NCBI RefSeq assembly: GCF_004114915.1
Contig: NZ_CP022219.1
Span: 3,130,501 to 3,194,500 of the forward strand
Origin: Bradyrhizobium guangxiense
GTDB taxonomy: Bacteria; Pseudomonadota; Alphaproteobacteria; Rhizobiales; Xanthobacteraceae
Direction of reading: 5' to 3'
Length of the DNA stretch: 64,000 nucleotides
Positions 48,496 through 58,973 of this stretch are shown here, piece after piece (within the stretch, counting starts at the first letter, position 1; each line of letters opens with the position of its first letter). Under the pieces are notes generated by a model. The model saw only the letters and a list, made by a program, of their open reading frames with translations. It did no database searches and was not told the DNA's origin. A program made the translations under genes and the position numbers.

Positions 48496-50439
48496 TCAGA
48501 CCGATTTCGGCTCGACGAACATCCGGCCCTTCATCTCCATGTGCATGGCGTGGCAGAACCAGGAGCAATAGTACCAGTAGACTCCCGGCCTGTCGGCCGT
48601 GAATGTCACGGACGCCGTCGCCATCGGCCCGATTTCCATCTGGATGCCGTAGTTCACGATGCAGAAGCCGTGCGTCAGGTCTTCGACGGCGTCGATATTG
48701 GTGACGAAGACGGTGACCTCGTCGCCTTGCTTGACCTGGAACTGATCGAGGCCATAGGCGGGGGCGGGGGATGTCATGTAGACGCGCACCTTGTTGCCGT
48801 CGCGAATGACCTTCGAATCCGCCTCGAGGTTGATGCCGTCGGCCTTGGCTTGCTTGACCGCATCGGCAAACATCGGATCCGCGCGGTCGTAGATCGAGAT
48901 CGGGTTGATCTTGGAGCGGTGGACGATGGTCGCGTCATGCGGCTCGGCGAAGCTCGGGCCGTCATGCACCAGCTTCATCTGATCGCCCGAGATGTCGATC
49001 AGCTGATCGTTCTCGGGCTTGAGCGGGCCGACGTTCAGGAAGCGGTCCTTCGAGAATTTGTTCAGCGAGATGAGCCACTTTCCATCCGCCTCCTTGGTCT
49101 GACCCATCGAAGAATGGTTGTGACCCGGCTGATAGTGCACGTCGAGCTTCTGAAGGATGGGATTGACCTTCTCACCCTTGAAGGCTCGCTTGGCGAGATC
49201 GATGTTCCATTTGCAGACCTGGCTGTCGAGGAACAGCGTCGTGTAGGCGTTGCCCTTGCCGTCATAGGCGGTATGCAGCGGGCCGAGGCCGAGCTCGGGT
49301 TCTGCAACGACGACATCGCGCGGCTTGATCTTGTCGTCGAACAATTGGTCGAACAGGCGCACGTCCATCACGGTCACGGTCGGCGAGAGCTTGCCGGCCG
49401 CGACGACGTGGATGCCGTCGGGGGCCGTGTTCATGCCATGCGGATTGTTCGAGACCGGGACGTAGCGGGTGTAGGCCGAGCCCTTGCGGCCGTCGATGAC
49501 GGGCACGCCGTTCATTTCCTTGAAGTCGCCCTTCTTGACGGCCTCTTCGATCCGCTTGATGTTGAAGATGACGACCCAATCCTGTTCGCTGGCGGTCATT
49601 TCCGCGAGCGTGACGCCTTCCTCACCGTTGTAGCAGGTCGCAAAGCAGTACTTGCCCTGATAGTCGGCGTCGACATTGTCGAGGTTGCCGCTGACGATCA
49701 CCTGCCAGGCCAACTTCATCGTGTCGCCGTCGATCGCACTGAAGATCGAGCGATACTGCTTGGGATCGTCGAGGACCTTGCCGTCGTTGGGTAGCGGCAC
49801 GCCATCCTCGCCGTTGGCGAACACATAGCCCGTGCGCGGATATTTCTGCAGGCGCAGGCCGTGGACCGTGTGCTGGTTCGGCAGTTCGATGATCTTGTCG
49901 CATTTCATGATGTCGAGACGCACCCGCGCGACGCGGCTGTTGGCCTTGTCGTTCATGAAGGCATAACGACCGTCATAGGTGCCATCCGTGAACGAGATGT
50001 GCGGGTGGTGGAGGTCGCCGTTCAGGAACGTGCCGCCGCGGTTCTTGAGGAATTCGCGGGTGGCGGGCTGCATCCCTTCGGTCAGAACCTTGAGACTCTC
50101 ATTGGTCTGGCCCCAGCCGGTCGCGCTGCAGCGATTGAACACCGGAACACGCATCAATTCGCGCATCGAGGGGAGGCCGATGATCCGCATCTCGCCGGAC
50201 TGGCCGCTCGAGAAGAACACGTAATATTCGTCGAGCTCGCCGGGCGCGACCTCGGTCTTCAGCACGGCGGGGCGGGCGGCGGGGGCCTTCGGAGCGGCAT
50301 TCTTGGTCTGCGCGTCCGCAGACGAGACCAAGCCGTCGGTCAACGCCACGCCGCCGGCAAGGCCCACGCCCGCCGCAGCCGCCGTCGTTCCCAGCACTGT
50401 TCGTCGGCTGACGCCCTTTGCCTTGTCGTTCTCACTCAT
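48496..50439 (-). CDS. nosZ: nitrous-oxide reductase, clade I
   Basis: A 647-aa multicopper enzyme reducing N2O to N2 in the periplasm. A Tat signal is present ([18 protein letters not shown], cleavage near ADA). The seven-bladed propeller carries the His ligands of CuZ in [32 protein letters not shown] and EPHDATIVH. The C-terminal cupredoxin CuA site is [12 protein letters not shown] (Cys625, Cys629, His633, Met636) preceded by [10 protein letters not shown]. The Tat signal and this order mark clade I. Shine-Dalgarno GAGGAGG lies seven bases before ATG. Second gene of the nos operon. Confidence 0.97.
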   Translation of the reverse strand: MSENDKAKGVSRRTVLGTTAAAAGVGLAGGVALTDGLVSSADAQTKNAAPKAPAARPAVLKTEVAPGELDEYYVFFSSGQSGEMRIIGLPSMRELMRVPVFNRCSATGWGQTNESLKVLTEGMQPATREFLKNRGGTFLNGDLHHPHISFTDGTYDGRYAFMNDKANSRVARVRLDIMKCDKIIELPNQHTVHGLRLQKYPRTGYVFANGEDGVPLPNDGKVLDDPKQYRSIFSAIDGDTMKLAWQVIVSGNLDNVDADYQGKYCFATCYNGEEGVTLAEMTASEQDWVVIFNIKRIEEAVKKGDFKEMNGVPVIDGRKGSAYTRYVPVSNNPHGMNTAPDGIHVVAAGKLSPTVTVMDVRLFDQLFDDKIKPRDVVVAEPELGLGPLHTAYDGKGNAYTTLFLDSQVCKWNIDLAKRAFKGEKVNPILQKLDVHYQPGHNHSSMGQTKEADGKWLISLNKFSKDRFLNVGPLKPENDQLIDISGDQMKLVHDGPSFAEPHDATIVHRSKINPISIYDRADPMFADAVKQAKADGINLEADSKVIRDGNKVRVYMTSPAPAYGLDQFQVKQGDEVTVFVTNIDAVEDLTHGFCIVNYGIQMEIGPMATASVTFTADRPGVYWYYCSWFCHAMHMEMKGRMFVEPKSV

Positions 50440-50461
50440 GATTGCCTCCTCGGCTTCCGGT

Positions 50462-52756
50462 TCAGTTGGGTGGTGGAGAGATGGTGGCTGAAGCGCCGAC
50501 AGGTTTGCCGCCGGCGGTGATGACAGTCGCAGGACCCTTGCCGCCCGAGCGCATCGTGGGCGAAGACATGGCCGCGAACTTCTCGCGCTTGAGCCGCACT
50601 TGAATCATGTGCGGGCAGCGGTGATCGTCGTAATAGAGTTCCTGACAGTGCATGCAGTAGATGCACTCATTGACGTTGATGTGCCCCTCGGGATGGATCG
50701 ACTGCACCGGGCATTCCTTGGCGCAGCGCTGACAGGGCGAGCCGCATTCGGACCAGCGGCGCAGCCATTCGAACGTCCTGATGCGGCCGGGAATGGCGAG
50801 CGCCGCGCCGAGGGGGCACAAGTAGCGGCAAAAGAAACGCTCGATGAAGAGGCCGATGACGAGCAGGGCGACCGCATAGGCCACGAACGGCCAGCCCCGC
50901 GCAAACTTCAGGATGATCGCCGTCTTGAAGGGTTCGACCTCGGCGAACCGCTCGGCCATGTCCACGGAGTAGAGCGAAAGGCCGAACAGACCGAGGAAGA
51001 TGATGTACTTGATCGGCCATAGCCGTTCGTGCAGCCCCCACGGCACCGTGATCTGCGGCACCTTCAGCCATTTCGCGGCCGTGTTGGTGAGCTCCTGGAG
51101 TGCCCCGAAAGGACACAGCCAGCCGCAGAACGGGCCGCGGCCCCAGAACAGCAGCCCGCCGGCCGTCGCCGCCCACAGAATGAAGATCAGGGGCGCGGCG
51201 AGGAAGAATTCCCAGCGGAAGCCGGTCACCAGCGCATTGGTGAAGGTGACGACGTTGACGACGGAGAGCTGCGCGTTCGCGTACCAGCCCAGCCAGAGCA
51301 GAACGAAGGCGAGATAGCTCCGCCGCACCCAGGTGTATAGCACCGGTCGACGCACGAGCAGGTTCTGGAAGAAGAAGATGCCAGTGAGGGCGGCCAGCAT
51401 GAAGGCGGTGATGCCGATCGAAACGGTGCTCGATCGCCAGATCCGCATCCAAAGCGGCTCGTCGGCCTCCACGGGCGGTGCGGTCGCAGCGGATGCCTGC
51501 GACGGCGGAGAGGCCGCAGTCTCGGGAACCGTCACCGTACGCTGCTCGCGGCGCATGTAGGCGTCGGGCAGGGCGTAGCTAAGGTCAAAGGTCAGGAATG
51601 CCTTATCGCGGCCGCCGAGGCTCCGCTGCACCAGCAGCTGAAGCTGCCAGGGCTGTGTCGGATCCAGGGTGAACTCGGGAGGCGTGACGAACAGGCCGAT
51701 TTCCTTGAACTCGGGTGCACCGACCGCATCCACTGCGCCAAGCCGGGCATGGTTGCGATCGCGGAAGCGGGTGCTGTTGCCTTCCTGAAGGATCTCGATG
51801 CGATCGAAGATGCCGCCGCGGACATAGGCTGAGCCCTTGAACGAGTAGGGGCCGTTGCCCAGGACGACGATCGCCTGCTGCCCCGGCTTCAGGTTGTCCC
51901 TCAAACGCCGATAGCCGTCCTCGCCGAGCAGGCTGCGGCCGATCGTGGGTGCGCTTACGAGTGCGACGTAAAGGTCGATGAAGGTCTCGCTGGCCTCGCC
52001 TGGTTCGGGGTACTGGATCGCCGCCGCGCTACCGGATTTTGCAAAGGCCTCGTTGATGTCGCCGATGCTGAGATGAAGCCTTCGGATCGAGCCGTCGCCG
52101 ACGAGACTCTCCCAGTCGCGGACTTCGCTGTGTTCGAGATCGAGCGTCTTGATCACTGAGGGCAGGGCTGCCGAAACCGCGGCGCCGTCGCCGCCGCCAA
52201 CGCGGCCGCTACGAATGATCTTGGACGCCGCGCGGACGACACTGTCGCCCATCACCAGCACGGTGACGGTCGCGCCGCTCACGATGTCGACCTGCGGCGG
52301 CCTCTCGGCACCCATCGCGACAGGCTTCATGTCTTTCCCGATCAGGGAATTCACGGCGGCAATGATGCGGGCTTCCGGAATGCCGACCAGCACGATCGGC
52401 TCCTTGTGATCGACGAGCTTGATGCCGGTGATCACGCCTTTCGGATCGATCCCGGCCAGCAGGTGAATCGGTTTGCCGGAGTAGCCGACGGAATTCGCGA
52501 AATCGGAGTTGAGGAAGACAAATCCCTGCAGCTGGTCGCCGCGGTAGACCGGCACGATCGGCGGATCGCCTTGTGGCGGGCCGAAACGATCCGCTCCCGG
52601 GAAGAAGTCCGTAGGCGCAATCTTCGGCAGGTATGTCGGCAAATCACCGGCGGCACGGGCCGGCGAAATATAAGTCATACACACCAGCAGCCAGCAAGCG
52701 AGCGCCAGAGCGGCACGCCTCGCGAAGGTGGTATCTTCATGCGGTCGCTTCGACAT
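50462..52756 (-). CDS. nosR: NosR, flavin/iron-sulfur electron donor and regulator
   Basis: A 764-aa membrane protein. After a signal ([19 protein letters not shown]), a periplasmic FMN-binding domain follows with the [18 protein letters not shown] attachment site (Thr of SGAT). Six or so hydrophobic helices come next, with two CxxxCP motifs ([12 protein letters not shown] and [11 protein letters not shown]). The C-terminal ferredoxin segment has eight Cys in [19 protein letters not shown] and [12 protein letters not shown]...CP. It is needed for nosZ expression and electron delivery. It is the first gene of the operon; its FMN would be added by NosX. Confidence 0.96.
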   Translation of the reverse strand: MSKRPHEDTTFARRAALALACWLLVCMTYISPARAAGDLPTYLPKIAPTDFFPGADRFGPPQGDPPIVPVYRGDQLQGFVFLNSDFANSVGYSGKPIHLLAGIDPKGVITGIKLVDHKEPIVLVGIPEARIIAAVNSLIGKDMKPVAMGAERPPQVDIVSGATVTVLVMGDSVVRAASKIIRSGRVGGGDGAAVSAALPSVIKTLDLEHSEVRDWESLVGDGSIRRLHLSIGDINEAFAKSGSAAAIQYPEPGEASETFIDLYVALVSAPTIGRSLLGEDGYRRLRDNLKPGQQAIVVLGNGPYSFKGSAYVRGGIFDRIEILQEGNSTRFRDRNHARLGAVDAVGAPEFKEIGLFVTPPEFTLDPTQPWQLQLLVQRSLGGRDKAFLTFDLSYALPDAYMRREQRTVTVPETAASPPSQASAATAPPVEADEPLWMRIWRSSTVSIGITAFMLAALTGIFFFQNLLVRRPVLYTWVRRSYLAFVLLWLGWYANAQLSVVNVVTFTNALVTGFRWEFFLAAPLIFILWAATAGGLLFWGRGPFCGWLCPFGALQELTNTAAKWLKVPQITVPWGLHERLWPIKYIIFLGLFGLSLYSVDMAERFAEVEPFKTAIILKFARGWPFVAYAVALLVIGLFIERFFCRYLCPLGAALAIPGRIRTFEWLRRWSECGSPCQRCAKECPVQSIHPEGHINVNECIYCMHCQELYYDDHRCPHMIQVRLKREKFAAMSSPTMRSGGKGPATVITAGGKPVGASATISPPPN

Positions 52757-52935
52757 GTCGATTCAAATGCGATCTGCGCGACCAACCGGGTCACGCTTGC
52801 CTTGATAATCTTCGTCGATGATTTGTCGCCGCTGACGTGCAAAGCTCATCGTGTGCGACTAAGTCTGTCAACCCCGTTGGTGAAACTTGTGGTCGCGCGG
52901 AACCGGATCAGAAATCTGCATGTGGAGTCCTTGGT
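52757..52935. promoter_or_regulatory. divergent promoter region nosR / ferritin-like gene
   Basis: A 179-bp interval between two outward-reading genes. It must hold the nosR promoter unless this lies within the neighbouring gene. I searched both strands by eye for an FNR/FixK2/NnrR box (TTG-N8-CAA) and found none. A half-match (CTTGATAATC) occurs near 52801. Confidence 0.4.
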
Positions 52936-53814
52936 ATGCCATTCCTACGCACGTCATTGCTCAGTGCTGAGCCCGCGGGTGTATTGGAGTCGCTCGACGA
53001 GCTCTTTGCGCTAGCGCATGCAATGGAGCAGGAAGCGGCCAGCAAGTACGATTCTCTTGCCGAAGAGATGCGCGGGCAGGGCAAGGACGAACTCGCCGAG
53101 GTGTTCACGAAACTCGCGGCAGCCGAACGCGAGCACGTCGACAGCGTCACGCGATGGTCGCAATCGCGCCGAGGCATCCGCCCGGATCCCGCCATGGTGC
53201 GCTGGGAGGCGCCGGAAGCACTTCCTCCGGACGCGGCCGCCGAGGTGAAGACATCTCGTCTGATGACGCCGTACCGCGCGCTCGCGATGGCGGTCCGCAA
53301 CGAGGAGCGCGCCTTCGCCTTCTGGTCCTATCTGGCGGCTTACTCGCATGATCCCGAAGTCAAGAAGGCGTCCGAGGCGATGGCCAAGGAGGAACTCGGC
53401 CATGTCGCCACACTGCGGAAGGAGAGGCGCCGCGCTTATCATCATGAGCACGAGCGGGACCACGCCGAGGAATCGTCCTCGTCACGGCTGTCGCAAATCG
53501 ACGCACAACGGCTCGAGATGCGCCTGGTCGCGCAACTGGGCGATCTCGAACAACGCCTGAGCGGACCAGCCGCCGACCGGACCCGGGACCTGCGCCAGCA
53601 GGCCCTCGAGATGGCCGACGCTGCCGCAGGCCTCGGGAGCTTTCCGGCGGCCATGGAACGCAAGGAGCCGCTGCAGATCGCCGAGGCCCTCGTCGACGGC
53701 TATCTCGACGGCGCCGAGCGGTCGAACGATGCCACCCGCCTCGAACGCCTGCAGCACCTGGCGGAGCAAGCGATCTCGCGACTCGCCTGGCTGCGATCGC
53801 TGTCGGCGGCCTGA
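52936..53814 (+). CDS. ferritin-like (rubrerythrin-type) protein
   Basis: A 292-aa protein. The N-terminal half (about 15-155) is a four-helix ferritin-like domain with likely metal ligands in HAMEQEAA, AAEREHVD (ExxH), RNEERAFAFW and KEELGHVATL (ExxH). A His/Asp/Glu-rich loop follows (YHHEHERDHAEESSSS). The remaining 120 residues are a second helical region (LVAQLGDLEQRLSG, LEMADAAAGLGSF, LQHLAEQAISRLAWLRSL). The start MPFLRTSLL at 52936 has a GTGGAG box; the frame extends further upstream without coding character. It is divergent from nosR, so a role near nitrogen-oxide or iron stress is possible but not shown. Confidence 0.85.
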   Translation: MPFLRTSLLSAEPAGVLESLDELFALAHAMEQEAASKYDSLAEEMRGQGKDELAEVFTKLAAAEREHVDSVTRWSQSRRGIRPDPAMVRWEAPEALPPDAAAEVKTSRLMTPYRALAMAVRNEERAFAFWSYLAAYSHDPEVKKASEAMAKEELGHVATLRKERRRAYHHEHERDHAEESSSSRLSQIDAQRLEMRLVAQLGDLEQRLSGPAADRTRDLRQQALEMADAAAGLGSFPAAMERKEPLQIAEALVDGYLDGAERSNDATRLERLQHLAEQAISRLAWLRSLSAA

Positions 53815-54299
53815 CACGCTTGGCGCAACCTTCAGAGCCGCGAAGCTCACATATCGCATGGCGGATCGGCCGGGCGTCACCGCAGGTCGTGGGCAGCAGA
53901 GCAGGCGCAAGGCGGGCGAGAGCGGCTCAGGTCTGGCGAGATCTGTTCGACAGGCCGCGCGCGGTCGCAGCCTAATCCACAATTCGCATAAGGTATATTA
54001 TGGAATATCTTTATCTATAATTAGATCAGATATTTAGATGGAATTGCTGCCATCCCACCTTCGCAAAACGCAGAGTCTGCGTCGACGCCGCGAGCGTCCT
54101 CGCGGCTCCTGCCAGCTACAGTGCATGGGGTTGTTTTTCAGATTTTGACTCCGGCCGATGTGTCCGAAAGCCGATATTGCCGTGACCTTATCTGGCTGCA
54201 ATAAGCGAGGCCTCGCGAGATCGCAGATGACCTTCTGACCTGACGTCCGTATAGGTTTGCGTCTCAGAACAACAACAAACCTTCCGAGGAAGCAGACCC
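53815..54299. other. intergenic region with AT-rich patch
   Basis: About 485 bp. The patch 53981-54047 is strikingly AT-rich for this genome. It contains a consensus -10 TATAAT (54016-54021) inside the dyad ATCTA-TAAT-TAGAT (54013-54026), but no good -35 at 17 bases. A GCGAGGCCTCGC palindrome lies near 54208. No convincing gene. Confidence 0.5.
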
Positions 54300-55331
54300 A
54301 TGGTCTTTTCGACGCGCTTTTCCCGACGCACGCTTCTCAAGGCCTCCGCCGCGACCGCGGTCCTGGGAGGCCTCGGCGCGCCCCATGTGGCCCGCGCCCA
54401 GAGCGCCGAGTTCACCTACAAATATGCCAACAACCTGCCCGACTCCCATCCGCTGAACGTGCGCGCCAAGGAGATGGCGGCGGCGATCAAGGGCGAGACA
54501 GGCGGCAAGTTCGACCTCCAGATCTTCCCGAACAACCAGCTCGGTTCCGATACCGACATGCTGAGCCAGATCCGGTCCGGCGGCGTCGAGTTCTTCACGC
54601 TGTCTGGCCTGATTCTGTCGACCCTGGTGCCGGCGGCGTCCATCAACGGCATCGGCTTCGCATTCCCGGACTACGACACGGTCTGGAAGGCCATGGACGG
54701 CGACCTCGGCGGCTATGTCCGCGGCGAGATCAAGAAGGCCGGCCTCGAGGTCATGGACAAGATCTGGGACAACGGCTTCCGCCAGACCACGTCGTCGACC
54801 AAGCCGATCACCGGTCCGGACGACCTCAAGGGCTTCAAGATCCGCGTGCCGGTGTCGCCGCTGTGGACCTCGATGTTCAAGGCGTTCGACGCCGCGCCCG
54901 CCTCGATCAATTTCAGCGAGGTGTATTCGGCGCTGCAGACCAAGATCGTTGAGGGCCAGGAGAACCCGCTGGCGATCATCTCGACCGCCAAGCTCTACGA
55001 GGTGCAGAAATACTGCTCGCTGACCAACCACATGTGGGACGGCTTCTGGTTCCTGGCCAACCGGCGCGCCTGGGAAAAGCTGCCGCAGGACGTGCGCACG
55101 GTCGTTGCCAAGCACATCAACGCCGCCGCGGTCAACGAGCGCGCCGATACCGCCAAGCTCAATGCCAGCCTGCAACAGGAGCTCGCGACCAAGGGCCTGA
55201 CCTTCAACCAGCCCGCCGTGACGCCGTTCCGCGACAAGCTGCGCACCGCCGGCTTCTATGCCGAATGGAAGGGCAAGTACGGCGATCAGGCCTGGGACCT
55301 GCTGGAAAAGGCCGTCGGCAAGCTGTCGTAA
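54300..55331 (+). CDS. TRAP transporter substrate-binding protein (DctP type)
   Basis: A 343-aa periplasmic protein. A Tat-like signal is present (FSRRTLLKASAATAVLGGLG, cleavage near ARA-Q). DctP motifs: SHPLNVRAKEMAAAIKGETGGK, FDLQIFPNNQLGSDTDMLSQIRSGGVEF, and the central FKIRVPVSPLWTSMFKAFDAAP followed by SALQTKIVEGQENPL. The Arg in the FKIRVP strand is expected to bind the ligand carboxylate. Followed within 15 bp by a fused permease gene. The ligand is unknown, but the adjacent acyl-CoA ligase suggests a carboxylic acid. Confidence 0.93.
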   Translation: MVFSTRFSRRTLLKASAATAVLGGLGAPHVARAQSAEFTYKYANNLPDSHPLNVRAKEMAAAIKGETGGKFDLQIFPNNQLGSDTDMLSQIRSGGVEFFTLSGLILSTLVPAASINGIGFAFPDYDTVWKAMDGDLGGYVRGEIKKAGLEVMDKIWDNGFRQTTSSTKPITGPDDLKGFKIRVPVSPLWTSMFKAFDAAPASINFSEVYSALQTKIVEGQENPLAIISTAKLYEVQKYCSLTNHMWDGFWFLANRRAWEKLPQDVRTVVAKHINAAAVNERADTAKLNASLQQELATKGLTFNQPAVTPFRDKLRTAGFYAEWKGKYGDQAWDLLEKAVGKLS

Positions 55332-55346
55332 TCAGGTGGGGCCGTC

Positions 55347-57236
55347 ATGGCTCATGCCGAGATCGAGGTGATCGAAGTGGTGGGCGAGGGGACCATTCAG
55401 TCCCCTCGCCGACCTTCGTTGCTGACTTCGCTCGAGCGCGTGCTCGGTCTCGTCGTCGAGATTCCGGCGGCGATCCTGGTCGTCGCCGAGATCGTGATCC
55501 TGTTTGCCGGCGTGGTCGCGCGCTACGGTCTGCACCGGCCGCTGATCTGGTCGGACGAGCTTGCCTCGATCCTGTTCCTATGGCTCGCCATGCTGGGCGC
55601 GGCGGTCGCGTTCCGCCGCTCCGAGCACATGCGCATGACCGCGGTCGTCGCCAGCGCACGGCCGGCGATGCGGGCCTATCTCGATCTGGTCGCGACCTGC
55701 GCTGCCCTGGGGTTTCTGATCCTGATCGTGTGGCCAGCCTGCGACTACGCCTATGAGGAAAGCTACATCACGACGCCGGCGCTGCAGATCTCGAACATGT
55801 GGCGCGCCGCCGCGCTGCCGGCCGGCATCGGCCTGATGGCGGCCTTCGCCTTGCTGCGGCTGCTGCGCGCGGCCGATTGGCGGATGGTCGCGGCCGCAGT
55901 CCTCAGCGTTGCCGTCGTGATCGGGCTGTTCTGGCTCGCAGGGCCGTCGCTGCGGCCGCTCGGCAACCTCAACCTCGTCATCTTCTTTGTCGGTGTTGCC
56001 GGCTTCTGCGTGTTTGCCGGCGTTCCCATTGCGTTCGGTTTTGGCCTTGCGATCTTCGGCTATCTCGCGCTGACCACGCGCACGCCCGTGATGGTGCTGG
56101 TCGGGCGGATGGACGAGGGCATGAGCCATCTCATCCTGCTCTCGGTGCCGCTGTTCGTGTTCCTGGGGTTGCTGATCGAGATGACCGGCATGGCGCGGGC
56201 CATGGTGGCGTTCCTGGCCAGCCTGCTCGGCCATGTCCGCGGCGGCCTGCACTACGTGCTGGTCGGCGCCATGTACCTGGTTTCCGGCATTTCAGGCGCC
56301 AAGGCCGCGGACATGGCGGCCGTTGCGCCCGTGCTGTTTCCCGAGATGAAACAGCGCGGCGCCAAGCCCGGCGATCTCGTCGCGCTGCTTGCGGCCACCG
56401 GCGCCCAGACCGAGACCATTCCGCCGAGCCTCGTGCTGATCACGATCGGCTCGGGGACGGGCGTCTCCATTGCCGCCCTGTTCACCGGCGGCCTCTTGCC
56501 GGGCGTCGTGCTCGCGATCACGCTCTGCATGCTGGTGTGGTGGCGCTACCGCCACGAGGACATGAGCCACGTCCGTCGCGCCACGGTATCCGAGATCGGC
56601 AAGACCTTCGTCATCGCCCTGCCCGCGCTCGCATTGCCCTTCGTGATCCGCTACGCCGTGGTCGAAGGCATCGCGACCGCGACCGAGGTCTCCACCATCG
56701 GCATCGTCTATGGCGCGCTGGTCGGCCTCCTCGTCTATCGCCGCTTCGACTGGCGGCGGCTGTTTCCGATGTTGGTCGAGACGGCGGCGCTGTCGGGCGC
56801 GATCCTTCTCATCATCGGCACGGCGACCGGCATGGCCTGGGGCCTGACCCAGTCCGGCTTCTCGCGCTCGCTGGCCGCGGCCATGACCGGATTGCCGGGG
56901 GGCGCGGCAACCTTCATCGCCGTCTCGATCCTGGCCTTCACCATCCTCGGCAGCGTGCTGGAGGGCATCCCGGCGATCGTGCTGTTCGGACCACTGCTGT
57001 TTCCGATCGCCCGGGTCGTCGGCGTGCACGAGGTGCACTACGCCATGGTGATCATTCTCGCCATGGGTATCGGGCTATTCGCGCCGCCCTTCGGCGTCGG
57101 CTATTATGCCGCCTGCGCCATCGGACGCGTCGATCCTGCCGAGGGCATTCGGCCGATCTGGGGCTATCTGCTGGCGCTGCTGGTGGGACTGATCGTCGTC
57201 GCGATCTTCCCCTGGATTTCGATCGGATTCCTTTGA
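55347..57236 (+). CDS. fused TRAP permease (DctQ-DctM)
   Basis: A 629-aa membrane protein joining both permease subunits. Residues about 25-195 are the small DctQ part with four hydrophobic segments (VEIPAAILVVAEIVILFAG; WSDELASILFLWLAMLGAAVAF). Residues about 205-629 are the large DctM part with many segments (NLNLVIFFVGVAGFCVFAGVPIAF; MYLVSGISGAKAADMAAVAPVLFPEMKQRG). Fused DctQM is found in several TRAP families. It converges in direction with the ligase downstream; the gap to it is 24 bp. Confidence 0.93.
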   Translation: MAHAEIEVIEVVGEGTIQSPRRPSLLTSLERVLGLVVEIPAAILVVAEIVILFAGVVARYGLHRPLIWSDELASILFLWLAMLGAAVAFRRSEHMRMTAVVASARPAMRAYLDLVATCAALGFLILIVWPACDYAYEESYITTPALQISNMWRAAALPAGIGLMAAFALLRLLRAADWRMVAAAVLSVAVVIGLFWLAGPSLRPLGNLNLVIFFVGVAGFCVFAGVPIAFGFGLAIFGYLALTTRTPVMVLVGRMDEGMSHLILLSVPLFVFLGLLIEMTGMARAMVAFLASLLGHVRGGLHYVLVGAMYLVSGISGAKAADMAAVAPVLFPEMKQRGAKPGDLVALLAATGAQTETIPPSLVLITIGSGTGVSIAALFTGGLLPGVVLAITLCMLVWWRYRHEDMSHVRRATVSEIGKTFVIALPALALPFVIRYAVVEGIATATEVSTIGIVYGALVGLLVYRRFDWRRLFPMLVETAALSGAILLIIGTATGMAWGLTQSGFSRSLAAAMTGLPGGAATFIAVSILAFTILGSVLEGIPAIVLFGPLLFPIARVVGVHEVHYAMVIILAMGIGLFAPPFGVGYYAACAIGRVDPAEGIRPIWGYLLALLVGLIVVAIFPWISIGFL

Positions 57237-57260
57237 GGTTTGGTTTAGGGAGGGTTGTCG

Positions 57261-58910
57261 ATGAGTGAGCGGCAGAACCAGTACAATATCGGCCTCGACA
57301 GGACGCGCGCGAACTACGTGCCGCTGAGCCCGCTGAGCTTCCTCGCGCGCAGTGCCGCCGTTTATCCCGATCATGTCAGCACGGTCTATGAGGGGCGCAG
57401 CTTTACCTGGGCGCAGACCTTCGAGCGCTGCAAGCGCTTTGCGTCCTGGCTCGCGCGCAATGGCATCGGCGTCGGCGACACCGTCGCAGCGATGCTGCCG
57501 AACATCCCGGCGATGAACGAGGCGCATTTCGCCGTGCCCATGACCGGCGCCGTGCTCAACGCTCTGAACATCCGCCTCGATGCGCCGTCGATCGCATTTC
57601 AGCTCGACCATGGCGGCGCGAAGATCATCCTGGTCGACCCCGAGTTCTCCAGCGTGATCACCGATGCACTGGCGCAGATGACGGGCCCCAAGCCGCTCGT
57701 GGTCGACGTCGACGACGCATCGTTCAAGGGCGGCACGCGCATCGGCGAGATCGAATATGAGGCAGCCGTTGCGCAAGGCGATCCCGGGTTTGCGGCGGTC
57801 ACACCGAGCGATGAATGGAACGCGATCGCGCTGAGCTACACCTCGGGCACGACGGGCAATCCCAAGGGCGTCGTCACCCATCATCGCGGCGCCTATCTGA
57901 ACGCCGTCAGCAACATCCTCGCCGGCAATCTCGGCCAGCATCCGGTCTATCTCTGGACGTTGCCGATGTTCCATTGCAACGGCTGGTGCTTTCCCTGGAC
58001 CATGGCAGCCGCGGCCGGCATCAATGTCTGCTTGCGCAAGGTCGAGCCGACCAAGATCTTCGAACTGATCAGGAGCCACGGCGTCACCCATATGTGCGGT
58101 GCGCCGATCGTCTACAACACGCTGATCAACGCGCCGGATGCGCCCAAGGGGAATGTCGCGCGCCGCGTCGTCGGCCTGATCGCCGGCGCTGCACCGCCGG
58201 TTGCGGTGCTGGAAGGGGCCGAGAGCATCGGCATCAAGCTGACCCATGTCTACGGCCTGACCGAGGTCTACGGCCCCGCCTCCGTCTGTGCCGAGCAACC
58301 CGGCTGGGACGAGCTTGCCGCGCCCGAGCGCGCGCGCATGAAGCGCCGGCAGGGCGTGCCCTACCCGCTCCAGGAGAGCGTCACCGTCATCAATCCGCAG
58401 ACCATGCAGGAGGTGCCGCGCGACGGCGAGACCATCGGCGAGGTCATGTTCCGCGGCAACATCGTGATGAAGGGCTACCTGAAGAACGAGAAGGCGACCA
58501 AGGAAGCCTTCGAGGGCGGCTGGTTCCACACCGGCGATCTCGGCGTGCTCGACGAGCACGGCTACGTCATCATCAAGGACCGCTCCAAGGACATCATCAT
58601 TTCCGGCGGCGAGAACATCTCGTCGGTCGAGGTCGAGGACATCCTCTACAAGCACCCGGCTGTGCTGTTCGCCGCCGTGGTCGCAAAGCCCGATCCGAAA
58701 TGGGGCGAAGTGCCTTGCGCCTTCGTCGAGCTGAAGGACGGCGCAAGCGCCAGCGAAGCCGACATCATCGCGTTCTGCCGCTCGCATATGAGCGGCTTCA
58801 AGACGCCGAAGTCGATCGTGTTCGGGCCGATCCCGAAGACCTCCACAGGCAAGATCCAGAAATTCCTGCTGCGCAACGAGATCGGATCGGCGACGGCGAT
58901 CTCGAGCTGA
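57261..58910 (+). CDS. acyl-CoA synthetase (AMP-forming)
   Basis: A 549-aa member of the ANL superfamily. P-loop LSYTSGTTGNPKGV, motif II GEVMFRGNIVMKGY with the later GWFHTGDLGVLDEHGYVIIKDRSKDIIISGGENI, and the catalytic Lys near the C-terminus (KTSTGKIQKFLLR). It activates a carboxylic acid to its CoA thioester; I cannot tell chain length. Start ATG at 57261 (MSERQNQYN); a TTG six bases upstream is in frame. It shares the operon with the first TRAP system and ends at a perfect hairpin. Confidence 0.93.
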   Translation: MSERQNQYNIGLDRTRANYVPLSPLSFLARSAAVYPDHVSTVYEGRSFTWAQTFERCKRFASWLARNGIGVGDTVAAMLPNIPAMNEAHFAVPMTGAVLNALNIRLDAPSIAFQLDHGGAKIILVDPEFSSVITDALAQMTGPKPLVVDVDDASFKGGTRIGEIEYEAAVAQGDPGFAAVTPSDEWNAIALSYTSGTTGNPKGVVTHHRGAYLNAVSNILAGNLGQHPVYLWTLPMFHCNGWCFPWTMAAAAGINVCLRKVEPTKIFELIRSHGVTHMCGAPIVYNTLINAPDAPKGNVARRVVGLIAGAAPPVAVLEGAESIGIKLTHVYGLTEVYGPASVCAEQPGWDELAAPERARMKRRQGVPYPLQESVTVINPQTMQEVPRDGETIGEVMFRGNIVMKGYLKNEKATKEAFEGGWFHTGDLGVLDEHGYVIIKDRSKDIIISGGENISSVEVEDILYKHPAVLFAAVVAKPDPKWGEVPCAFVELKDGASASEADIIAFCRSHMSGFKTPKSIVFGPIPKTSTGKIQKFLLRNEIGSATAISS

Positions 58911-58913
58911 GCC

Positions 58914-58930
58914 GACGGCACAATGCCGTC
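58914..58930 (+). terminator. hairpin between convergent operons
   Basis: Perfect stem GACGGCA / TGCCGTC with CAA loop, three bases past the ligase stop. It could end the plus-strand operon. The opposing dctP gene ends at 58974. No long T-run follows. Confidence 0.55.
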
Positions 58931-58973
58931 CGCCCCCACACCAGAAGGCGGCGGGCGGAGGGCCTCGTGGTCC

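Noticed and set aside
52757..52935. FNR/FixK2 box for nosR
   Set aside because: No TTG-N8-CAA on either strand; only half-sites, so I do not annotate one.
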